DNA from: Competibacteraceae bacterium UBA2792
Lineage (GTDB): Bacteria; Pseudomonadota; Gammaproteobacteria; Competibacterales; Competibacteraceae
NCBI GenBank assembly: GCA_002352125.1
Contig: DEHU01000196.1
Location: 16,845 to 30,795, forward strand
DNA: 13,951 bases
Direction of reading: 5' to 3'
Position numbers and translations under genes: made by a program. Below, one piece after another: positions 6,457-13,393 of the stretch. Positions within the stretch are counted from its first letter, which is position 1. Each line of letters begins with the position of its first letter. Under the pieces are notes generated by a model. That model was not told the origin of the DNA. It saw only the letters and a program-made list of their open reading frames with translations, and did not search any database.

Positions 6457-6542
6457 ACCCAACCAACGCTTCGAGGGGGACGCTTCGCCAGAAATCTTCG
6501 CTCGCCGTTTGCATACTCCTCAAGCTCCATGTCCTGTTTATG
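6457..6542 (+). other. attC-like site 5 with a lost right core box
   Basis: R'' ACCCAAC (6457-6463) is intact. GCTT-C-GAGG (6468-6476) pairs with CCTC-AAGC (6518-6525), leaving C6472 unpaired, as in attC stems. The expected GTTRRRY box is not found; the nearest candidate is GTTTATG (6536-6542). The site is long (86 bp) and probably damaged on the right, just before the glyoxalase-fold pseudogene. Confidence 0.5.
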
Positions 6543-6552
6543 AGGGAAAATC

Positions 6553-6954
6553 ATGAGCACACCCATCACGAAAGGCATTCATCATATCGGGCTTACCGTA
6601 TCGAAGCTGGAAGAAAGCGCTAACTTCTTTACCTCCTTGCTTGGCTGGAAAGAAGTGCGCAGAAATGAGGAATACCCAGCCATTTATGTGAGTGATGGCA
6701 ACATCATGGTTACTCTCTGAGCAACCAAGGAAGAGCCATCCATCCAATTCAATAAAAATAAAAACATTGGGCTACACCATTTGGCTTTTCTGGTTGAAAC
6801 CGAAGATGCCTTAAACACGATCCACAAACGCCTCGAAAATAGCGGAACCAACATTGAATTTGCACCAGAGCCCTTAGGAAAGGGACCCGCAAAACACATG
6901 ATGTGCTATGAGCCGAGTGGAATTCGAGTTGAATTCATATGGCCAGGCCACTAA
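6553..6954 (+). pseudogene. Glyoxalase/VOC-fold protein interrupted by an in-frame TGA
   Basis: Read from the ATG at 6553, the frame encodes a 133-codon vicinal oxygen chelate (glyoxalase/bleomycin resistance/dioxygenase) protein except that codon 56 (6718-6720) is TGA. The first half has ITKGIHHIGLTVS (5-17) and FFTSLLGWKEV (25-35). The second has GLHHLAFLVE (73-82) and GIRVEFIWPG (123-132), so both betaalphabetabetabeta modules and their likely metal ligands (His near 11, His near 76, Glu127) are present. Family members often have tryptophan at this spot (after VTL), so TGG to TGA is the likely change. Other genes in the window end in TGA, so recoding is unlikely. It is either a recent nonsense mutation or a sequencing error. 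AGGGAAAAT precedes the start. Confidence 0.8.
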
Positions 6955-7064
6955 GCGCACAAAAAACGTAACCACACGATCAATTCGGACGAGAAGAAGT
7001 GCCGCTTCACCCTGCTTTTCCTCGCCGGTTATGGCGAATGTTGGCCAACTAACAGGATCGATTC
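6955..7064. other. Spacer with weak attC-like features before the second cupin gene
   Basis: The spacer contains CGGACGAG (6986-6993), which can pair with CTCGCCG (7021-7027) leaving one A out, and an inner GAAG/CTTC hairpin (6997-7008). No clear R'' or R' box pair is present. GTTGGCCAAC (7040-7049) is a perfect 10-base palindrome. AGGA (7054-7057) serves as ribosome binding site for the gene at 7065. Confidence 0.3.
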
Positions 7065-7445
7065 ATGCCCAAATCAACCGCGACATACTGGAATCCTCTG
7101 AGTCCTGCCAACCAGAAACAATGGACACCGATCAAGGGGCTGGAAGGAATGGCCGAAGAACTGACCCTGAGCATCGACCCCATCACCGGCGAGTACACCA
7201 GACTGACCCGCTTTCTCCCCGAAGCCGACACAACGCCCTTCGGTGGCAAAACGCATCTTTATCCCGAAGAAGTGTTTATCGTCAGCGGTCGCCTTTTCGA
7301 TCAGGCGTTCGATCTTTGGCTGGAAGCCGGCCATTACGCCAGCCGTCCTCCGGGCGAACTCCACGGACCGTTCAGGACCGACGTGGGGTGCGTCGTGCTG
7401 GAAGTGTCGTTTCCCGACCGCATCGCGGCCAGTGATACCGCCTGA
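7065..7445 (+). CDS. Cupin-domain protein
   Basis: A 126-residue single-domain cupin. The first cupin motif is GGKTHLYPEEVFIVSGRL (60-77), with His64 and Glu68/69. The second, GHYASRPPGELHG (89-101), fits G-x5-P-x-G-x2-H exactly (Gly89, Pro95, Gly97, His100). These residues are the usual metal ligands, so metal binding is likely, but the substrate is unknown; similar proteins are annotated only as cupins. It is unrelated in detail to the cupin at 5520. AGGA lies 7 bases before the ATG. Codon use is closer to the GC-rich chromosome than to the other cassette genes, so it may be either the last cassette or the first chromosomal gene on this side. The stop codon lies inside a hairpin. Confidence 0.8.
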   Translation: MPKSTATYWNPLSPANQKQWTPIKGLEGMAEELTLSIDPITGEYTRLTRFLPEADTTPFGGKTHLYPEEVFIVSGRLFDQAFDLWLEAGHYASRPPGELHGPFRTDVGCVVLEVSFPDRIAASDTA

Positions 7446-7465
7446 TTGATCGACCCCCAATCAGG
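7441..7465 (+). other. Perfect hairpin over the stop codon of the cupin gene
   Basis: CCTGATTG (7441-7448) and CAATCAGG (7458-7465) form an 8-bp perfect stem with a 9-base loop, spanning the TGA at 7443-7445. There is no run of T after it, so it is a poor intrinsic terminator. It could stabilise the mRNA end. Confidence 0.5.
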
Positions 7466-7791
7466 ACGATTGCCAACCGAAACAACGAAATGTTTATCAC
7501 CGATGTGTTTTCGATGCGGTCGCCATCGATCCATCGGAACGGTTGGCCTTGCCCCGAGTTCGCTAGTACACTGTCCGGCAACCCCATCGGGGCCTACCCC
7601 GGACAGCTCGATTTTGGTCTTTGTAAACCTCTGATGGTCATTCAAAACAAGCTTTTATATTCAGAAAGATCGCTTTTGTACATCGCCCGCCGAACCCCAT
7701 CCCAAAAAATGCTTGTCCTGCATGCTGGGCAAGTCCTGGTATCGAGAGCATCCGCTCGGAAAATGACTAGCGCTAGCGGGCCATCGCTAAC
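7446..7791. other. Noncoding region rich in inverted repeats upstream of the polysaccharide operon
   Basis: No gene is convincing in these 346 bases. GCCAACC (7472-7478) and GGTTGGC (7541-7547) are complementary and enclose CCGATG/CATCGG (7500-7505 / 7532-7537), which encloses CGATG/CATCG (7513-7517 / 7525-7529). A second structure pairs CTGTCCGG (7571-7578) with CCGGACAG (7599-7606), with CGAG/CTCG (7555-7558 / 7607-7610) outside it. CTTGTCC/GGGCAAG (7712-7718 / 7727-7733) forms a third hairpin, and CTAGCGCTAG (7767-7776) is a palindrome. TATATT (7656-7661) may be a -10 box for the operon, but its -35 is poor. The first structure may be a decayed attC. Confidence 0.4.
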
Positions 7792-9858
7792 ATGAAGATG
7801 GCTGTCTTGGATTCTCGCCCTTGGCGGCTCGCTGCGCCGGTTCGCGTCGCCCGTCGAGCGACCCGACGCTGCCTGGGTTTGGTGCTACGCGGCGGTTACC
7901 AGGTCTATTGTCGCCTCCCTTTTTCGCTGCGCCTTTGGTTGCGTTATCGATTGAAATCGCTGCGGCTTTATATCCGGGCTCGATGGGGGCAGCCCGTAGC
8001 GTCTGGACCTTTGCCGATCGATTACGAGCAGGTCGTCGCTCAAGCTCAACAGAACCCCCCGGCGGTGCTGGAGTTCGTCGATCCAACGGCGCCGGTAGGG
8101 ACGGTTCTGGTTTTCGCCGAGACGAGCGAAGCGGCTGCTCTTCGTTGTTTGCATGCCCTGCAACAACAGGCCGGCAGCCAGCGTTGGAGCGTGGTCGTGC
8201 TGGTTGCCGGGAGGGCGGGCAAGCTGTCGGCACGGGTGCAGGGCGTGCGCTGGCAGGTTGCCGAGGGCGAGATCGCGACGTGGTACGCCCAAGGATGCCG
8301 TCTCGCGCGAGGAGAGCGACTGTTGTTCCTGTCCAGCCACGCCGTTTTGCTGCCCGATGCCTTGCTCGAACTGGAACGGCTTTTCCAGGAGCGCCCGGAG
8401 ATCGGTTTGGCGGTTCCCAAGCTGATCGGCGCCGACGGCCGCTTGGCGTTCCCTTGGGCCGAACTGGAAAACGACCCCAACTTGCCTCAAGCCAGCTACG
8501 TTCGACCGCTCTTGGCGTGCCACCGCTTGGCGTTCATGGTCGATGCGAAATTCGCCGATCCCGCGATCCCGGTCTTGGATCGCCACGGCAGCCTTGCTGG
8601 CCTCATCGCTCGTCTGCGGCAGCGCGGCGCGTGGGTCGTCCATGCGCCACAAGCCGGAGTTCTAGTTGATTATTTGGCGCCTCGACCGGAGGCGTGGGAG
8701 CTGGAGGAAACGGAAAAGGCCCGACGTATCTTGATTCTGGATCAGCTCACGCCAACCCCGGACAAGGATTCCGGTTCGGTGGACGCTTTCTTCCAGATGA
8801 AGATTCTGGTCGGTCTCGGTTACCGGGTGAGTTTTCTGCCGGTTTATGATCTGGCATACGTTCCCCGCTATACCGCCGATCTCCAGCGGCTGGGGGTAGA
8901 ATGCCTGTACCCTCCCTACGTGCCGTCCGTCGAGCAGCATTTGGCGGAACGAGGCGGTCGCTACGACTACGTGATCCTGACTCGCGTGGCGACTGCCCAG
9001 ACTTTTTTGGACGGAGTCCGGCGCTATTGTCCCCGCGCCAAGATCGTGTTCAATACGGTGGATCTCCATTTTCTGCGCGAGGAGCGGCAGGCGCAGGTCG
9101 AAGGCGATCCGGAGTTGGCCCGAAAAGCGCGCCTGACTCGCCGGATCGAAACGAGCCTGATGCAAAAGGTCGATGGAACCTGGGTGATCAGCGAGGCCGA
9201 AGAAGCGCTTCTCAAAGAGGCGGTACCGGGTGTTCGCATCTTCCATCTGCCTCTGGTGATGGATATTCCGGACCGTGCCGAAATGCCTTTTGCCGATCGC
9301 AAGGATCTTTTTTTCATCGGCGGTTTTCTCCATCGCCCGAACGTCGATGCCGCGCTCTATTTCGTTCAAGAAATTTGGCCGCAGATACGCGAAAGGCTGC
9401 CGGGGGCGCGCTTCCACATCGTCGGTAGCCATCCTCCGCCCGAAGTGCTGGATTTGGCTGAGTCCGATGTCGTCGTGACCGGCTTCGTTCCCGATGCGGC
9501 GCCGTATTTCAACGGCTGCCGGTTTTCCGTAGCCCCGTTGCGTTTCGGAGCAGGGTTAAAAGGCAAGGTAGGACGTAGTCTAGGCTACGGTTGCCCGGTG
9601 GTGGCGTCCCCCATCGCCGTGGAAGGTTCGGGGCTGATCGACGGCGTCAACGTGCTAGTGGCCGAAGGCGCGGAGGCGTTCGCCGATGCGGTAGTCGCTC
9701 TCTATCGGGACGAGGAGCGGTGGCAGACCCTATCCGCCAACGGCATCGCGTTTTACGAAAGCCACTATTCGTTCGCCGTCGGACAAAAGCGAATCGCCGA
9801 AATATTCGACACCTTGGAAAATCGCCATGTGGAACAATTGGCTATCGGGAACCCGTAA
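7792..9858 (+). CDS. Two-domain glycosyltransferase: degenerate GT2-like N-terminus, GT-B C-terminus
   Basis: A 688-residue protein. Residues 1-70 are very basic. Residues about 100-295 resemble a GT2 (GT-A fold) domain, best seen in LLFLSSHAVLLPDALLELE (177-195) and AVPKLIGADGRL (207-218). The usual metal-binding Asp-x-Asp is replaced by SSHAV, so this domain is probably inactive. Residues about 312-680 form a GT-B glycosyltransferase (family 4-like): ILILDQLTPTPDKDSGS (313-329), LFFIGGFLHRPNVDA (506-520), FHIVGSHPPPEV (541-552), and the donor-binding PLRFGAGLKGKV (582-593). It probably transfers a sugar during surface polysaccharide or O-antigen synthesis in the cytoplasm; donor and acceptor are unknown. 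No clear ribosome binding site precedes the ATG at 7792; the ATG at 7798 is an alternative. It leads a four-gene operon. Confidence 0.85.
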   Translation: MKMAVLDSRPWRLAAPVRVARRATRRCLGLVLRGGYQVYCRLPFSLRLWLRYRLKSLRLYIRARWGQPVASGPLPIDYEQVVAQAQQNPPAVLEFVDPTAPVGTVLVFAETSEAAALRCLHALQQQAGSQRWSVVVLVAGRAGKLSARVQGVRWQVAEGEIATWYAQGCRLARGERLLFLSSHAVLLPDALLELERLFQERPEIGLAVPKLIGADGRLAFPWAELENDPNLPQASYVRPLLACHRLAFMVDAKFADPAIPVLDRHGSLAGLIARLRQRGAWVVHAPQAGVLVDYLAPRPEAWELEETEKARRILILDQLTPTPDKDSGSVDAFFQMKILVGLGYRVSFLPVYDLAYVPRYTADLQRLGVECLYPPYVPSVEQHLAERGGRYDYVILTRVATAQTFLDGVRRYCPRAKIVFNTVDLHFLREERQAQVEGDPELARKARLTRRIETSLMQKVDGTWVISEAEEALLKEAVPGVRIFHLPLVMDIPDRAEMPFADRKDLFFIGGFLHRPNVDAALYFVQEIWPQIRERLPGARFHIVGSHPPPEVLDLAESDVVVTGFVPDAAPYFNGCRFSVAPLRFGAGLKGKVGRSLGYGCPVVASPIAVEGSGLIDGVNVLVAEGAEAFADAVVALYRDEERWQTLSANGIAFYESHYSFAVGQKRIAEIFDTLENRHVEQLAIGNP

Positions 9859-9859
9859 G

Positions 9860-10783
9860 ATGCCTCCCAAAGCGGCGGCCGTTTCCGTCGTGGTGCCGCT
9901 CTACAACCACCAGCAATACGTTGCCGAGGCGCTGGAGAGCGTGCTGGCCCAATCGCTTCCGGCCAAGGAAATCATCGTCGTGGACGACGGCTCCCAGGAC
10001 GATTCGGCGGCCATCGCTCGGCGCTACGCCGGGAACGATCCCCGGATCAAGGTGTGGCAACACCCCAATCAAGGAGCGCACTACACCATCAATACGGGAA
10101 TACATCTTGCCAGCGAAGAATACGTGGCCATTCTCAACTCCGACGATGCCTACCTTCCTCATCGCTTGCAGGAATGCGTCGCGTTCCTCGCCGACCGGCC
10201 GGAAGTGGGGGCGGTGGCCAGCGGCTTGCAGTTTATGGATGATGCCAGCCGAGCCATCAAGAACCCGTGGTACGAGGAGGCTCTCGCTTTTCGGCGGGAA
10301 GCGGGAGATTTGGCGCTGGCCCTGGCGAACGGCAACTTTGTCATGACCACTTCCAACCTGGTGATTCGCCGCTCGGTTTTCCAAGAAATCGGTTATTTTT
10401 GCGCTTTGCGTTATGCGCACGACCTGGATTTTTTTCTGCGTCTTTTGCTGGCCGGCAAATCGTTCGAAATCCTCGATGCGCCCTTGCTGCGTTACCGCCT
10501 CCACGCCACCAACACCATCAAGGAAAATGCCGTCAAGGTGCGCGCCGAATGGGCGGCGGTCGTGTCGTTCTTCGCGTATGCGCTCATGGCGCGGCGCGAG
10601 CGGGGTGCGGCAGTCTGGAGCTACCGCCGTCGCTTGGTGGATATCGCCGAACGCCATCGCTTGTCCGGCCTTGTGCTTTTGTTTCTGAATTACTTCGCCC
10701 AGTTGCCTCCGGGTCAGGTATCGAGCGATGCTTTTCTGCGGGACCCGGATTTTCTCTCTCAGGTATTGGATGCGGCACGGTGA
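9860..10783 (+). CDS. Family 2 glycosyltransferase
   Basis: A 307-residue GT-A fold enzyme. It opens with VSVVVPLYNHQQYVAEAL (8-25), has the nucleotide-binding VDDGS (41-45), the QGAHYTINTG stretch (71-80), the metal-binding NSDD (93-96), and later HDLDFFLRLL (187-196) and RYRLHATNT (211-219), all usual for inverting GT2 enzymes of polysaccharide synthesis. No membrane helix is clear, so it is likely cytoplasmic or peripheral. I chose the ATG at 9860, one base after the previous stop, because the GT2 core begins right after it; an in-frame ATG at 9827 would add 11 residues inside the previous gene. Its stop overlaps the GTG of the next gene by 4 bases. Sugar specificity cannot be read from the sequence. 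Confidence 0.9.
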   Translation: MPPKAAAVSVVVPLYNHQQYVAEALESVLAQSLPAKEIIVVDDGSQDDSAAIARRYAGNDPRIKVWQHPNQGAHYTINTGIHLASEEYVAILNSDDAYLPHRLQECVAFLADRPEVGAVASGLQFMDDASRAIKNPWYEEALAFRREAGDLALALANGNFVMTTSNLVIRRSVFQEIGYFCALRYAHDLDFFLRLLLAGKSFEILDAPLLRYRLHATNTIKENAVKVRAEWAAVVSFFAYALMARRERGAAVWSYRRRLVDIAERHRLSGLVLLFLNYFAQLPPGQVSSDAFLRDPDFLSQVLDAAR

Positions 10784-12021
10784 AGATTCTCTGTCTAAGC
10801 AATCTCTATCCCCCCAACGTGGTGGGCGGTTACGAGCGCCTGTGCTTCGATGTGACCAGCGCCTTGGTGGAGCGCGGTCATCGGGCTATGGTGTTGACCA
10901 GCGACTACGGCGGCAATACCGGGGACTACCCGGGGCAAGAAATTCGCCGGGAATTGAAGCTACTGGTCGGTGACGGCAGCATTTACCGGCCTTTTTCCGG
11001 TAGCCGGGAAGAAAAAGCCGCTATCGATGCCGGCAACGTGGCGGCCTTCGAGCGAGCCTTGAGAGATTTTGGCCCGGATATCGTCTTCGTCTGGAATCTC
11101 TATTTTCTCGATGCTTCGCTGTTGCGAGCGATTCAAGATCGGCAGGTTCCCAACGTTTTGCTGTTGACCGATAACTGGCTCATCGCCTTTCTCAACGGGA
11201 TGTATTGGCAACGCTACTTCGCCGAAAACGTTTTGGGCGGACCACGAAGCTTTCTTTCCTCCTTGCGGTTGCGGTTGATCGGTTTGTTCAAGAAGCAAAA
11301 GCCGCTTGCCATCGACGGACGGGCCATCTTTGCCAGCCGTTTCATGGAAAATCTTTACCGGGGTGCAGGCTTCCGTTTTTCCGGTTCGACGGTGATTTAC
11401 CACGGCATTCCGGGAGGATCGGCCGGGTCGAAAAACCTCGATTTTCGCCGCCAGCTCTTGCAAAAAGGCGAGTTGCGCCTCCTGTTTGCGGGGCGCGTCG
11501 TCGAAATCAAAGGCGTTCATACCGCTCTTGAAGCCGTGCCGAGAATCGCTGCGGCGCTGCCTAACCTGCGGGTACGTTTGACGGTTTTGGGAGATCGTTT
11601 GGATCCGGCCTACGATGACCGGCTGAATGGCCTCGTCGACCGCCTCGGGCTTGCGGAATGCGTCGAATTCGTGCCGGCCGTTTCCGAGGACGCTTTGGAA
11701 GCGCTGTTCTCGGGTTACGACGTTTATTTGTTCCCTTCCCTGTACGAGCCGTTCTCTCTGACGCTCATTCACGCCTTGCGCGCGGGGATTCCCACCGTCG
11801 CGTCCGATGCGGGCGGCAACGTCGAAATCGTTCGCCATCGGCAATCGGGCATGATCTTTCGTCGCAGCGATCCGCGTTCCTTGGCGGAGCAGGTGATCGA
11901 GCTCGCCCGGTCGGATTCGTTGCGCTTGGCGTTGGCCAAATCTGGCGCCGAAACCGGACGACAATATACCTTCGCCGGCATGGTCGAGCAGGTGCAGGGC
12001 TATCTGATGGGTTCGCGATGA
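10780..12021 (+). CDS. Family 4 glycosyltransferase
   Basis: A 413-residue GT-B enzyme. The N-terminal acceptor domain starts with MKILCLSNLYPPNVVGGYE (1-19), a typical GT4 opening with its glycine loop. The C-terminal donor domain has LRLLFAGRVVEIKGVHTAL (232-250), LTVLGDR (267-273), and VYLFPSLYEPFSLTLIHAL (315-333). In the E-x7-E donor site of this family the first Glu is Glu323, but the second position is His331, an unusual change. SDAGGNVEIV (342-351) is the usual sequence after it. The start is the GTG at 10780, which overlaps the previous stop as GTGA; this start gives the exact family N-terminus. It is expected to extend a surface glycan using a nucleotide sugar on the cytoplasmic side. 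Its stop overlaps the next ATG. Confidence 0.9.
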   Translation: MKILCLSNLYPPNVVGGYERLCFDVTSALVERGHRAMVLTSDYGGNTGDYPGQEIRRELKLLVGDGSIYRPFSGSREEKAAIDAGNVAAFERALRDFGPDIVFVWNLYFLDASLLRAIQDRQVPNVLLLTDNWLIAFLNGMYWQRYFAENVLGGPRSFLSSLRLRLIGLFKKQKPLAIDGRAIFASRFMENLYRGAGFRFSGSTVIYHGIPGGSAGSKNLDFRRQLLQKGELRLLFAGRVVEIKGVHTALEAVPRIAAALPNLRVRLTVLGDRLDPAYDDRLNGLVDRLGLAECVEFVPAVSEDALEALFSGYDVYLFPSLYEPFSLTLIHALRAGIPTVASDAGGNVEIVRHRQSGMIFRRSDPRSLAEQVIELARSDSLRLALAKSGAETGRQYTFAGMVEQVQGYLMGSR

Positions 12022-13007
12022 AGATCGGTGTAACCGGCGCCAACGGCCTGCTCGGGCGGTCGATCGTCGGCGCTCTACAGCAATTGCCGAAGATGGAAAT
12101 CCGGGCCTTGGTGCGCCAGCTTCCTCGCGTGGAGAGCCACCCCCGCACCGACTGGTTGCTGGGCGATTTGGCGCGGCCGGAAGATTGCCGGGCCTTCGTC
12201 GCCGGCCTCGATGTCGTGCTGCACTGCGCCCACAAAAACTCTCCTCTCACCTCGGATGGCGATTGGGCTCAGGATGCAAGGCTCAATCTGATACCCACCT
12301 TGAATTTGCTCGGAGCGATCGAAGGCGCCAAGCGTTGCCCGCATTTGATTTATCCCAGCAGCGGCGGCGCGGTCTATGGTCTTTCCCGAGCGGGCGTGCC
12401 CTTTCGGGAAAGCGACCCGTGCCTGCCGGAAAACTCTTACGGGATACAGAAGCTGGCGGTCGAGCATTACCTGCGGGTGTTTGCCGAGCGAGAGTTGCTG
12501 ACCGCCACGGTTTTGCGTATCGGTAACGCCTACGGTTGGCTACTGGCTCCGGATCGGTCTCAAGGATTCATCGGTACGGCGATCAATCGCGTGCTGCACG
12601 GCCAGCCTGTCCGCCTCATCGGTGATCCCCACAACGTGCGCGATTACGTGTATGTCGACGACATTCTCTCGGCGATCTTTAAGGTCCTAGAAGGTCGTCG
12701 AGGTTTCGAGGTTTTCAATGTTGGCAGCGGTGTCGGCGCCAGCGTGATGGACATCCTCTCTCTGATCGAGCGGAAAATCGGCAAGCCTCCCCTGGTGCAC
12801 GTCGAAACCGTCGTCGGCGCCTACCGTCTGCCACCTTGGTGCGTGCTCGACATCACGGCGGCGAACCAGCAATTGGGTTGGCATCCCCGCGTTTCCCTGG
12901 AGGAAGGGATTATCCGGATGCTGGATACGGCGGCGTCCTCTTCGGCGTCCTCCCAGCCCGTTCATCGCCCGGCGGACAGCGACGTTTTGTGTCCCGTCCG
13001 CCGGTAG
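12018..13007 (+). CDS. NAD-dependent epimerase/dehydratase (extended SDR), nucleotide-sugar type
   Basis: A 329-residue extended short-chain dehydrogenase. It has the Rossmann glycine motif TGANGLLG (6-13), an acidic strand end at LLGDL (47-51), the catalytic serine region YPSSGGAVYG (112-121), the catalytic pair Tyr141-x3-Lys145 in NSYGIQK, and RDYVYVDD (208-215), typical of GalE-like and related sugar epimerases. It probably makes or modifies a nucleotide sugar for the glycosyltransferases encoded just upstream. The start overlaps the previous stop as ATGA, so it is the last gene of the operon. The final 20 or so residues (after about 306) are Ser-rich and unlike the family; this tail lies over the 3' end of the opposing thioesterase gene. 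The exact reaction cannot be fixed from the sequence. Confidence 0.88.
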   Translation: MKIGVTGANGLLGRSIVGALQQLPKMEIRALVRQLPRVESHPRTDWLLGDLARPEDCRAFVAGLDVVLHCAHKNSPLTSDGDWAQDARLNLIPTLNLLGAIEGAKRCPHLIYPSSGGAVYGLSRAGVPFRESDPCLPENSYGIQKLAVEHYLRVFAERELLTATVLRIGNAYGWLLAPDRSQGFIGTAINRVLHGQPVRLIGDPHNVRDYVYVDDILSAIFKVLEGRRGFEVFNVGSGVGASVMDILSLIERKIGKPPLVHVETVVGAYRLPPWCVLDITAANQQLGWHPRVSLEEGIIRMLDTAASSSASSQPVHRPADSDVLCPVRR

Positions 13008-13351
13008 ACCGTACCGGTAAAAATCGCCAGCAGAGCCGGTCCGCTGCGCACCTCCACCCGATAAACCGCCGTCCCCCGCCCCAAATGCACCTCCGTTGCT
13101 AGCGCCTCCACCTCGGCGCCGGCTTGGCTGGCTTGCAGATACTCCATGTGCGTCGCCAGCGCGACCGCCAGAGTGCCGTGCGAGTTGGAGGCCATCGCGA
13201 AAGCGGCATCGGCTATCGAATACAGAAAGCCGCCGTGCGCCGAACCCCAACTGTTGAGGAATTCCGGCCGGATGGTGCCCCACACCCGCGCTTGGCCGGG
13301 TGCCGGAACTTCGGCTTGCAGGCCGAGCGTGATCATGAAAGGGTCCAACAT
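12962..13351 (-). CDS. PaaI-family hotdog-fold thioesterase
   Basis: A 129-residue single hotdog domain. FLNSWGSAHGGFLYSIADAA (31-50) holds the HGG turn (39-41) and Asp48, where PaaI-like acyl-CoA thioesterases carry their active-site acid. ATHMEYLQAS (66-75), EVHLGRGTAVYRVEV (87-101) and FTGTVYRR (111-118) are the typical later strands. Such enzymes hydrolyse acyl- or aryl-CoA thioesters in the cytoplasm, usually as tetramers; the substrate is not known. The ATG at 13351 has no strong ribosome binding site; the Met at residue 6 is an alternative but leaves a short first strand. It is convergent with the epimerase gene and overlaps it by 46 bases, and it lies 42 bases downstream of the AT-rich orphan gene on the same strand, so they might share a transcript. 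Confidence 0.85.
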   Translation of the reverse strand: MLDPFMITLGLQAEVPAPGQARVWGTIRPEFLNSWGSAHGGFLYSIADAAFAMASNSHGTLAVALATHMEYLQASQAGAEVEALATEVHLGRGTAVYRVEVRSGPALLAIFTGTVYRRTGHKTSLSAGR

Positions 13352-13393
13352 GCGAAATGTCCGTGTGCCTGTTTGGGGGCCGAAAAAAGCACG

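Larger units (their letters stand above)
3249..7064 (+). mobile_element. Integron gene-cassette array without a visible integrase (CALIN-type)
   Basis: Several small, unrelated, same-strand genes with short spacers lie in a stretch whose GC content (about 43-52% in sampled lines) is lower than the roughly 60% of the flanks. The spacer at 4785-4843 is a textbook attC, and others are partial or degenerate. Cassette logic holds in three places. TTGAGC (3502-3507) matches the complement of GCTCAAC at 4005-4011 exactly. TTGGGC (4018-4023) matches GCCCAAC at 4785-4791 exactly. TTGGAC (4838-4843) matches ATCCAAC at 5465-5471 with one mismatch. Each cassette therefore starts with bases derived from its own attC. 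No intI gene or attI site is present in the window. The left edge just after 3247 and the right edge between about 6955 and 7550 are uncertain. Confidence 0.75.

Noticed and set aside
6718..6720. TGA read as tryptophan or selenocysteine in the VOC gene
   Set aside because: Other genes in the window end in TGA, and no selenocysteine insertion structure was recognised after it. A nonsense mutation is simpler.
7441..7465. Intrinsic terminator after the cupin gene
   Set aside because: The stem is perfect, but no T run follows and the stem overlaps the stop codon.
7472..7547. Intact attC site
   Set aside because: The outer boxes are complementary, but the spacers are very unequal (21 and 3 bases) and R'' is off consensus. 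It is recorded only as a structured region.
8662..9432. Long minus-strand open frames inside the polysaccharide operon (also at 9842-10657 and 10960-11964)
   Set aside because: They are antisense to glycosyltransferase genes with clear motifs and arise from GC-rich third positions.
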